Shown here: positions 1 to 5,364 of the stretch, piece after piece
Numbering within the stretch: the first letter of the stretch is position 1
How the letters are laid out: each line of letters opens with the position of its first letter
Assembly (NCBI GenBank): GCA_031256755.1
Contig: JAIRPZ010000200.1
Coordinates: forward strand, 1-7,290
Length of the DNA stretch: 7,290 nt
Direction: 5' to 3'
Source of the DNA: Planctomycetaceae bacterium
GTDB taxonomy: Bacteria; Planctomycetota; Planctomycetia; Pirellulales; Thermoguttaceae
Notes under the pieces: model-generated
Databases searched by the model: none
Told to the model about the DNA's origin: nothing
Seen by the model: only the letters and a program-made list of their open reading frames with translations
Made by a program: the position numbers and the translations under genes

Positions 1-215
1 GGTTTCGGCGTTCCGGGGAAACGTCCGGGGATCAGCGGTTTGCCGAGCGGGGCGAGTTTTAGTATCTTCCCGTAAAGCGTTGCCAGAATTTCGGCGGACG
101 AGCATGCCTGATTCAAATAGCCGCCGTTGTGAGCGATGGTATGCGCCAGCACCCGGCGGCGGATGCCTGCCGCCATCTGACAAACCGGCGTTTTCCAATC
201 GGATAAATTTTTCAT
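1..215 (-). CDS. Transketolase N-terminal subunit (split type), 3' end beyond window
   Basis: Partial gene: 71 codons are visible from the ATG at 213-215 and the frame is still open at the left edge. The protein begins MKNLSDWKTP and carries an ARG-rich helix followed by HNGGYLNQACSSAEILATLY (residues 29-48), which matches the first thiamine-diphosphate-fold helix of transketolase N-terminal halves (family pattern SGHPGGSLSAAEILAALY). Such proteins use thiamine diphosphate to move two-carbon ketol units between sugar phosphates, usually with a separate C-terminal subunit; that partner would lie left of the window. The start lies 47 nt after the RLP stop on the same strand, so the two are probably co-transcribed. 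The start has no Shine-Dalgarno sequence. Oddly, the GHPG motif reads GYLN, so Tyr33 occupies the place of the usual substrate-contacting His. Family assignment rests on the N-terminus only; another ThDP enzyme is possible. Confidence 0.7.
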   Translation of the reverse strand, partial: MKNLSDWKTPVCQMAAGIRRRVLAHTIAHNGGYLNQACSSAEILATLYGKILKLAPLGKPLIPGRFPGTPK

Positions 216-220
216 TTTTG

Positions 221-238
221 TACGTTAATTACGTTAAT
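221..238. repeat. Tandem 9-bp direct repeat, TACGTTAAT x2
   Basis: Two exact head-to-tail copies of TACGTTAAT lie at 221-229 and 230-238, in the 47-nt spacer between the RLP stop and the transketolase start. The region is AT-rich compared with the flanking genes. It could be an operator with one face per near-helical turn, or an AT-rich translation enhancer upstream of a start that has no Shine-Dalgarno sequence. The repeat is seen directly; the function is a guess. Confidence 0.6.
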
Positions 239-262
239 AAAGGAGGCATAATTTATAGACGA

Positions 263-1420
263 TCATTCCTTTGCAATCAACTCCCGGAACTGCCGGATGT
301 TAGCGATCAGGTCATTCCCCAGCCGGAACAGTCCGCTGCCGATGAGAATGAGAATGTCTTTCCCGTAATGCCTGAGCATATCCGGTATATTTTTCAATTC
401 CATTCCGCCGGCAGGACATGGAAAGATTTTCGGCATGTCTTCCTGTTCCGACCGGCAGGCATTTACAATTTCGAGACAATCGTCCGGTGTCAGCGGAAAA
501 CGTCCGCCGTAATTCGGGAAAATGGTTGCGTCGGCACCGGCAAGCCGCATTAGTGTCCCGAACAATACGCCGCTGCTGATTCCTTGTGAATGGTCCATTA
601 CGTAACTGCCGAGAAATGTCGGGTGAGCGATGATCGGCAGTCCTGTTTCCGCTGCTGCCAAAGCCCGAAGCGTATCGAATCCTGTCAGACCGGGGGAAAT
701 CATCACACCGCCCGCTCCTAATTCTTTTGCCCGATGAACTCTGTCGAACAATTCCTCAAACGGTGCGCTGATATTCGGAACATAAACCGCTTTCCGGTTA
801 AACCGGACATTGGCTTCGCCGACGGCTTCGGCACAGCGTTTGACCCGTTCTTCGAAAGGAGCAAAAACCTGATTGGACAATCCGTGGTCGTCTTTTATGA
901 TGTCGATTCCTCCTTCGGCAAATTGAGCGGTCAATTTTGCGAGTCCGGCGGCGGAAAGCCCCATCGGTTTCACAGCGGTAAAAAGGGGCGGACGCTGCGG
1001 AATTTCAAGGATTTTTCTCAAGCCGCCGATTCCGAATTTCGGACCAGGAAAGATTTTCAGAAGATTTTTGCCCGGCACAAGCCCGGCAACCTGAATGCCG
1101 CGTTTGATGCTGATGTTGCCGAAAACGACATTGAGAAACTGCGTGAATTCGCCGGCAGCGTCTTCTTCGGCATAACTGACGGCGGCCAGAAAGGAGTTTT
1201 CTTTTTCGTTACGGAAATCTTCAATTTTCCCGACAATCTGGTCGGCAATGGCACCTTCCGGCAGCAGTGAATCGGGAAATTCAACGGTTTGCTCGGTGCA
1301 AATATCTTTTGCTTTGCTGTAAGCGGTATTTTCATCGCCGGTCAGCCGGTACAGCACCGTCAGCCGGTTTCCGCTTAACTGCCGCAAAAGCAGGTCATTG
1401 TCAAAATCAGAGAAAAACAT
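263..1420 (-). CDS. RuBisCO-like protein (form IV, RLP)
   Basis: Encodes 385 residues with the RuBisCO large-subunit fold: an N-terminal domain (about 1-110, with YRLT and EQTVE at 43-47) and a C-terminal TIM barrel (about 125-385). By motif alignment, Lys151 in TAVKPMGLS matches catalytic Lys175, and Lys176-Asp-Asp178 in GGIDIIKDDHG matches the carbamylated Lys201 and Asp203. However, Glu204 becomes His179, Lys177 becomes Met153, and the loop-6 Lys334 region (FPNYGGRF, 301-308) has no lysine. Ser379 is Ala337. It is therefore unlikely to fix CO2 on ribulose bisphosphate. Known RLPs instead enolise, isomerise or decarboxylate sugar or sugar-acid phosphates, including MtnW in methionine salvage and OiaX in apionate breakdown; the exact substrate here cannot be read. 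It is first gene of an operon with the transketolase half. The ATG sits directly after a TATAAT box, without a Shine-Dalgarno sequence. Confidence 0.9.
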   Translation of the reverse strand: MFFSDFDNDLLLRQLSGNRLTVLYRLTGDENTAYSKAKDICTEQTVEFPDSLLPEGAIADQIVGKIEDFRNEKENSFLAAVSYAEEDAAGEFTQFLNVVFGNISIKRGIQVAGLVPGKNLLKIFPGPKFGIGGLRKILEIPQRPPLFTAVKPMGLSAAGLAKLTAQFAEGGIDIIKDDHGLSNQVFAPFEERVKRCAEAVGEANVRFNRKAVYVPNISAPFEELFDRVHRAKELGAGGVMISPGLTGFDTLRALAAAETGLPIIAHPTFLGSYVMDHSQGISSGVLFGTLMRLAGADATIFPNYGGRFPLTPDDCLEIVNACRSEQEDMPKIFPCPAGGMELKNIPDMLRHYGKDILILIGSGLFRLGNDLIANIRQFRELIAKE

Positions 1421-1426
1421 ATAGGT

Positions 1427-1454
1427 ATTATAAGATATTCTGCCGAAAAAAAAA
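1427..1454 (-). promoter_or_regulatory. Promoter of the RLP operon, predicted leaderless
   Basis: On the minus strand a T9 tract (1454-1446) is followed by 13 nt and a perfect TATAAT (1432-1427). With standard geometry the +1 base is position 1420, exactly the A of the RLP ATG, so the mRNA would have no 5' leader. A 17-nt spacer would put the -35 hexamer within the T tract (CTTTTT), unlike TTGACA. Confidence 0.55.
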
Positions 1455-1484
1455 GAGGGGGCGGAAGGATACCGTTTCTGGTTC

Positions 1485-1512
1485 TTTTTTTTTCAATTTC
1501 AGCGGATATAAT
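1485..1512 (+). promoter_or_regulatory. Promoter of the DUF2130 gene
   Basis: A T9 tract (1485-1493), 13 nt, then TATAAT (1507-1512) repeats the geometry of the divergent promoter on the other strand. The +1 base would be near 1519, giving a 26-nt leader to the ATG at 1545 or a 5-nt leader to an in-frame TTG at 1524. Confidence 0.55.
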
Positions 1513-1544
1513 GACCGGCGGAATTGATAAAAACAAACGAAACG

Positions 1545-2837
1545 ATGGAACGGTTCACGAAAATGGCATGTCCGGTTTGCGGCGCAGACATCAATGTCGA
1601 AGAAGCCCTCGGACAAAAATATCAGCAGGAATTCCGCATCAAAACCACAGAACTGGAAAACGCAGTCAAAAAACGCGAGTCCCTCCTCGCCCAAAAAGAA
1701 CAGTCGCTGAAAGAACAGCAAACGGCTCTCGAACAACAGATTGCACAAAAAGTTGCCGAACAAACGAAAACGGAAATCGCCAAACAAAAACAGGAAATCC
1801 TCCGGCAAGCCGAAAATAAAATCAAGTCGGATTACGAAATTCAGTTGAAATCGCTTGCCGAAGCCGAATCGGAAACGAAAAAGAAATTGCAGGAATTACA
1901 AAATACCGCTCTTGAAAATGCCCGGCTTAAACGGCTGCTCGATTCGCAGAAACAGGATACCGCTTTGGAAATCGAAAAAAAATTGGCAGAAAACGACGAA
2001 ACAAACCGCAAAAAATTTGAGGCGATGCTGAAAGCCGAAGCCGAAATCATCAGCAAACGGGAAGCGGAACGGCAGGAAGAAAAAGTATCCGAACTGCAAA
2101 AACAGTTAGCCGACGCGAAAAAAGCCGCCGAAGAAGCCGCCCGGAAAGCCGATCAGCGGTCGCAGCAACTTTTGGGAGAAATTCAGGAACTGGCTGTCGA
2201 GGAATTTCTACGGGAAACGTTTCCGTTTGACGAAATCAGTGAAGTCAAAAAAGGGCAGTACGGTGCGGATGCGGTGCAGGTTGTCCGCAACAGTTTCGGC
2301 AACGTTGCCGGTACGATTCTTTATGAAAGTAAAAATACGGAAAATTACAGCAAGGACTGGATCGAAAAAATGAAAGCCGAAGCAGCGGACAGCAAAGCCG
2401 ATTTGCTGGTCCTTGTGACAAAAGCCATGCCGAAAGGGATGGAACACACCGATTACATTGACGGCGTTTGGGTTTGTCCGATCAAGGAATTTCAGGGAAC
2501 GGCGAGAGTTCTCCGCGACCGGCTGATCCGCGTCAGTGAAGCGTATGCTTCGCAAACGAATAAAGCCGACAGAGTGCAGATGCTTTATGATTATCTGACA
2601 AACGGCAATTTTGTGGATCAGGTGAAGCGCGTAGTGACGGGCTTTAATGAATTGCGGGACGGATACGAAAAAGAAAAAAAAGCCATGCAGAGTGTTTGGA
2701 AAAAACGTGATGCACAGATTGAGATGATGATGAAAAACACAATTGATTTTGTAACACAAATTCAGATTATCGGCGGTTCGGCACTTCCTCAATTAGAATC
2801 GCCGGAAGAAGATTTGCTGACGTTGGGAAACAGTTAA
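1545..2837 (+). CDS. DUF2130 domain protein with long coiled coil
   Basis: Encodes 430 residues from the ATG at 1545; an in-frame TTG at 1524 would add seven. Residues 9-12 form a CxxC pair (CPVC) resembling half of a zinc ribbon. Residues about 23-205 are very rich in Glu, Lys, Gln and Ala with heptad spacing, a long coiled coil. The C-terminal part (about 211-418) is a good match from memory to DUF2130: FPFDEISEVKKGQYGADAV, then ILYESKN, a WIEKMK helix, KADLLVLVT, DGVWVC and a final GSALPQLE. Asp242 with Glu261-Ser-Lys263 resembles the D...ExK signature of the PD-(D/E)XK nuclease fold, so DNA processing is possible, but the family's function is not settled. No signal peptide or membrane segment is visible, so it is probably cytoplasmic. 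It appears to be transcribed alone, divergently from the RLP operon. Confidence 0.9.
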   Translation: MERFTKMACPVCGADINVEEALGQKYQQEFRIKTTELENAVKKRESLLAQKEQSLKEQQTALEQQIAQKVAEQTKTEIAKQKQEILRQAENKIKSDYEIQLKSLAEAESETKKKLQELQNTALENARLKRLLDSQKQDTALEIEKKLAENDETNRKKFEAMLKAEAEIISKREAERQEEKVSELQKQLADAKKAAEEAARKADQRSQQLLGEIQELAVEEFLRETFPFDEISEVKKGQYGADAVQVVRNSFGNVAGTILYESKNTENYSKDWIEKMKAEAADSKADLLVLVTKAMPKGMEHTDYIDGVWVCPIKEFQGTARVLRDRLIRVSEAYASQTNKADRVQMLYDYLTNGNFVDQVKRVVTGFNELRDGYEKEKKAMQSVWKKRDAQIEMMMKNTIDFVTQIQIIGGSALPQLESPEEDLLTLGNS

Positions 2838-2853
2838 CAATCCGGCAGCGGAG

Positions 2854-2882
2854 TTGCTTGCTGCGGACACCGGACATATTTT
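2854..2882 (+). promoter_or_regulatory. Possible rluA promoter
   Basis: TTGCTT (2854-2859), a 17-nt spacer and TATTTT (2877-2882) would start transcription near 2889, 9 nt before the rluA ATG. The match is weak. An imperfect stem (GCAGC at 2845-2849 with GCTGC at 2860-2864) overlaps it but has no adjacent T tract, so it was not called as a terminator. Confidence 0.25.
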
Positions 2883-2897
2883 TGACGAAACTTGCTT

Positions 2898-3614
2898 ATG
2901 CCTGATTTTGAGATTTTGTACGAAAACGGTCCTTGTTTAGCCGTCAATAAACCTGCCGGATTGCTGACGCAGGCACCGCGCGAAGTGGATTCGATGGAAC
3001 GTCGTGTGCGGAAATATCTTGCGGAAACCGAAGGACGGAATGAAAACGGCTATTTGGGTATTCCGCACCGTCTTGACCGTCCTGTTTCCGGCGTGATTCT
3101 TTTCGGTAAACATTCGCGGGCGGCTCACCGGCTTTCCGAGCAGTTTGAAAAGCGGGAAATTGCCAAAACTTATTGGGCCGTTGTTGCCGGCACGGTTTGC
3201 GAAGAGAGCGGCACGTGGATAGATTTTGTACGGAAAATCCCGGAGGTTCCCAAAGCGGAAATCGTTGCGGCAGATCATCCGCAGGCAAAGAAAGCCGTGC
3301 TGCATTTTACGGTATTGCGGCGGTTTGAATTTCATCTGCCGGATTTGCGGCACATACCGGCGACTCATTTGGAAATCCGCCTTGAAACGGGGCGGATGCA
3401 TCAGATACGCCTGCAATCTTCGGTTCATGGTTTCCCGATTCTCGGCGATGCGTTATATGGTTCGGACGTTCCGTTTGATGAAAATTTCGGGGACGAGCGC
3501 AGCCGGACGATTGCTTTGCACGCGGTTGGAATTATGTTCCGTGATCCGATGACGAAGCAGCCGGTTTCTCTGAATGCCCCTGTACCGAAAACGTGGAGTC
3601 CATTGTTTTTATAA
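2898..3614 (+). CDS. RluA-family RNA pseudouridine synthase
   Basis: Encodes 238 residues from the ATG at 2898; an in-frame TTG six bases upstream is less likely. The enzyme converts particular uridines in rRNA or tRNA to pseudouridine in the cytoplasm. It contains the family's core: LAVNKPAGLLTQ near the N-terminus, the catalytic loop PHRLDRPVSG with nucleophile Asp60, KTYWAVVAG, then ETGRMHQIRLQ (about 163-173) and GDALYG. No S4 RNA-binding domain precedes the catalytic domain, as in short RluA and RluC-like members. The length is typical of such single-domain forms. The target uridine cannot be inferred. There is no Shine-Dalgarno sequence. The gene follows the DUF2130 gene by 60 bp, with no obvious functional link, and is followed by a 220-bp non-coding region. 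Confidence 0.93.
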   Translation: MPDFEILYENGPCLAVNKPAGLLTQAPREVDSMERRVRKYLAETEGRNENGYLGIPHRLDRPVSGVILFGKHSRAAHRLSEQFEKREIAKTYWAVVAGTVCEESGTWIDFVRKIPEVPKAEIVAADHPQAKKAVLHFTVLRRFEFHLPDLRHIPATHLEIRLETGRMHQIRLQSSVHGFPILGDALYGSDVPFDENFGDERSRTIALHAVGIMFRDPMTKQPVSLNAPVPKTWSPLFL

Positions 3615-3643
3615 ACAGATACAGCGTTTGCCGGTTGCGGACG

Positions 3644-3703
3644 CGTGCGGGCCGTAAGGCATCACCGCCGGTCGGGACGGAAAAAGCCGCCCGCACGGCG
3701 GTG
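3644..3703. other. Structured non-coding region with competing inverted repeats
   Basis: Between rluA and exbD, a 9-bp perfect inverted repeat pairs CGTGCGGGC (3644-3652) with GCCCGCACG (3689-3697). An 8-bp one pairs CACCGCCG (3663-3670) with CGGCGGTG (3696-3703). The two stems share bases 3696-3697 and so compete, as does a smaller CCGCC/GGCGG hairpin at 3687-3701. It may be a structured RNA or attenuator, or simply a GC-rich terminator region. The rest of 3615-3834 shows no convincing coding sequence. Confidence 0.4.
3681..3701 (-). terminator. Rho-independent terminator for leftward transcription
   Basis: Read on the minus strand: CCGCC, loop GTGCG, GGCGG, then CTTTTT. The five-pair GC stem and T5 tract make a plausible intrinsic terminator. 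No minus-strand gene ends just to its right, so it may stop antisense transcripts coming from the cdsA side before they reach rluA. Confidence 0.4.
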
Positions 3704-3799
3704 TAAATATGCCGCTCCGCAAGCCGCTGCGCTGTCTTGACAACGGTTCCCTGCATGACAATAGTATTAGGGCAGTCCTTGCCGGCATTGCTTCATGTC

Positions 3800-3827
3800 T
3801 TTACAAAAATCTGTCCGGCGGTACACT
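3800..3827 (+). promoter_or_regulatory. exbD promoter, predicted leaderless
   Basis: TTTACA (3800-3805), a 16-nt spacer and TACACT (3822-3827) place the transcription start at 3834 or 3835, the latter being the A of the first exbD ATG. No Shine-Dalgarno sequence precedes the ATG, in keeping with leaderless translation. Confidence 0.45.
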
Positions 3828-3834
3828 GCTGCGT

Positions 3835-4254
3835 ATGATGATACCGCCAGAATGTTTGAAACCGCCGAAAGGACGATTTAACATGACTCCGATGATTGAT
3901 GTCGTCTTTTTACTGATCATTTTTTTCGCCGTTTCCAGCAACCTGATCCGGCAGGACGCTGCCGTACCGGTAGATTTACCGGCAGCAAAAACAGGAACCG
4001 CACCAAACGCAGAAAAAATAAAAATGATCGTCGTCAGTGTTCCGGCCGCCGGTGCGGTTTATGCCGGTTCAAAACCGGTCAGTATGCTGCAACTGCGGCA
4101 AATCCTGAAAGATTTCCGCGAAAATTCAGGCAGCGGAGCCGAAATACGCATCCGCACCGGTAAAAAAGTCCCTTACGGCGAGATAAAAAAGATTTTAACT
4201 TCCGCCGCAGAATCCGGTATCACCAAGGTGTCGTTTTCCGTTACAGAAAATTGA
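3835..4254 (+). CDS. ExbD/TolR-family biopolymer transport protein
   Basis: Encodes 139 residues from ATGATG at 3835 (the second ATG at 3838 is equally possible). A short cytoplasmic tail (PPKGRFN) leads into MTPMIDVVFLLIIFFAVSS, a single membrane helix with the proton-carrying Asp22, followed by a periplasmic domain of about 95 residues. This is the classic ExbD/TolR plan: with an ExbB/TolQ partner it uses the proton gradient to energise TonB-dependent uptake or envelope constriction. The frame stays open upstream to 3709, but the extra 42 residues look unlike the family, which normally begins shortly before the membrane helix, so the internal start was chosen. Oddly, no ExbB or TonB gene flanks it; the upstream 220 bp are non-coding and ispF follows after 49 bp. 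Confidence 0.88.
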   Translation: MMIPPECLKPPKGRFNMTPMIDVVFLLIIFFAVSSNLIRQDAAVPVDLPAAKTGTAPNAEKIKMIVVSVPAAGAVYAGSKPVSMLQLRQILKDFRENSGSGAEIRIRTGKKVPYGEIKKILTSAAESGITKVSFSVTEN

Positions 4255-4285
4255 CCGCGGCAATACCGGCGTTTTAACCCCGAAC

Positions 4286-4291
4286 TATAAT
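4286..4291 (+). promoter_or_regulatory. -10 box of the ispF-GNAT gene
   Basis: A perfect TATAAT ends 12 nt before the ATG at 4304, predicting a start near 4298 and a leader of about 6 nt, too short for a Shine-Dalgarno site. No clear -35 hexamer is present at 16-18 nt spacing. Confidence 0.45.
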
Positions 4292-4303
4292 TTTTGTTAT
4301 AAA

Positions 4304-5356
4304 ATGTTCCGCATCGGCATAGGACACGACTTGCATCGGCTTATTGACGGCACTCCGCTTATCCTCGGCGGTGTCCGTATCGCACATACCAAAAAACTGC
4401 TGGGACACAGCGACGCGGATGCTGTCCTGCATGCGGCTGCCGATGCCCTGCTCGGCGGTGCCGGACTCGGCGACATCGGCGAGTTTTTTCCCGACACCGA
4501 TCCCGCCAACAAAGATCGCGATTCCGGCGAAATGCTGCAAATCGTCTATCAGGCTGTACAGAATGCCGGCTGGCAAATCGGGAATATCGACATCATCATT
4601 TTTGCCGAAAAACCGAAAATCAGCCCGTACAAAGAAACAATGCGGCAGCGAATCGCCGAACTGCTTTCGATTGATCCGACGCAAATCGGTTTGAAGGCAA
4701 AAACCGGCGAGAAAATCGGTATCATCGGACGCGAAGAAGCCGTTGCCGCCGAATGTGCGGTTTTGCTGCAACCGATCCCGCCGAAACCGGATCACGCCCG
4801 AAATATCTCCGAAGCACTGCCGCTGCGAATGATCAGCGAAAATGAGATCACGCCGGTTATGGATTTATCGGTTCGGGAATTGCTTTGCCGCTGCTTTCCC
4901 GATTGGTCGGCAATTTTTCAACACCGGCGGATGTGGCATCATACTCCGCCGATTTTTTCTGTGATCGCGCCGCTTGAAGAACGGATTATCGGACATGCGG
5001 CGGCAGTAGTGCGGACAATTACGACTACGTGGAACTTCCGCTATAACGTTGCGAGCATACAGGGGGTTTGTGTCGATCCGCAATACCGGAACAGCGGTCT
5101 GGCTCACCGGCTGTTGTCCGCCGCACTTGAGGAATCCGCCCGGCGCGGTTTTCTTTTTGCAATCTTGTTTTGCAAGGAATCTTTGGTGCCGTTTTATGAA
5201 TCGCAAGGGTGGAAACTGGCAGACGATTCGATGGTGATGTGGAACAGCCGGGATTTACCGGTTGCGATGAGAAGCAACTGTCCGATGTATTATGAACTTT
5301 CCGATGTTCCGCTGCCGGAAGGACCGCTCGATGTCCACAGCCCTTCGTGGGAATGA
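4304..5356 (+). CDS. ispF: IspF (MEcPP synthase) fused to a C-terminal GNAT acetyltransferase domain
   Basis: Encodes 350 residues. Residues 1-157 are a full IspF, which cyclises CDP-methylerythritol 2-phosphate to methylerythritol 2,4-cyclodiphosphate in the MEP isoprenoid pathway. Metal ligands Asp9, His11 and His43 are present, as are GHSDAD (34-39), GDIGEFFPDTD (55-65) and TGEKIGIIG (134-142). After a linker of about 18 residues, 176-350 form a GNAT domain: IIGHAAAV (strand 4 region), SIQGVCVDPQYRNSGLAHRLL with the acetyl-CoA loop R262-NSG-L-A267, then FYESQGW. Its end (LPEGPLDVHSPSW) recalls the AAC(2')/NodA-like GNAT branch from memory. Free-standing IspF is about 160 residues, so the fusion doubles it, and the frame runs through without a stop. 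The GNAT substrate is unknown. The ATG fits the conserved IspF N-terminus. The stop is 8 bp from the convergent cdsA stop. Confidence 0.93.
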   Translation: MFRIGIGHDLHRLIDGTPLILGGVRIAHTKKLLGHSDADAVLHAAADALLGGAGLGDIGEFFPDTDPANKDRDSGEMLQIVYQAVQNAGWQIGNIDIIIFAEKPKISPYKETMRQRIAELLSIDPTQIGLKAKTGEKIGIIGREEAVAAECAVLLQPIPPKPDHARNISEALPLRMISENEITPVMDLSVRELLCRCFPDWSAIFQHRRMWHHTPPIFSVIAPLEERIIGHAAAVVRTITTTWNFRYNVASIQGVCVDPQYRNSGLAHRLLSAALEESARRGFLFAILFCKESLVPFYESQGWKLADDSMVMWNSRDLPVAMRSNCPMYYELSDVPLPEGPLDVHSPSWE

Positions 5357-5364
5357 TCCCGCTG

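Noticed and set aside
80..553. Plus-strand open frame of 157 codons at the left end
   Set aside because: It overlaps two better-supported minus-strand genes (transketolase half and RLP) and its protein resembles no family; it is a shadow frame.
734..1270. Plus-strand open frame of 178 codons inside RLP
   Set aside because: It is antisense to conserved RuBisCO-fold sequence and has no recognisable motif.
1446..1493. Nine-base homopolymers as phase-variation tracts
   Set aside because: They lie upstream of the -10 boxes rather than in coding sequence and match each other in geometry, so a promoter role is simpler; slippage changing spacing cannot be excluded.
2208..2792. Minus-strand open frame of 194 codons
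   Set aside because: It lies entirely opposite the conserved DUF2130 domain, and its Phe- and His-rich protein is typical of a reverse-complement shadow.
2842..2885. Terminator after the DUF2130 gene
   Set aside because: The stem is only about five pairs with bulges and the T run lies about ten bases away from it.
3709..3834. N-terminal extension of ExbD by 42 residues
   Set aside because: The extension is polar, unlike ExbD N-termini, and overlaps the likely promoter; ATG at 3835 gives normal family length.
3615..3834. Known structured RNA (SRP RNA, tmRNA, RNase P, riboswitch)
   Set aside because: None of the conserved cores that I know for these RNAs is present; only generic inverted repeats are seen.
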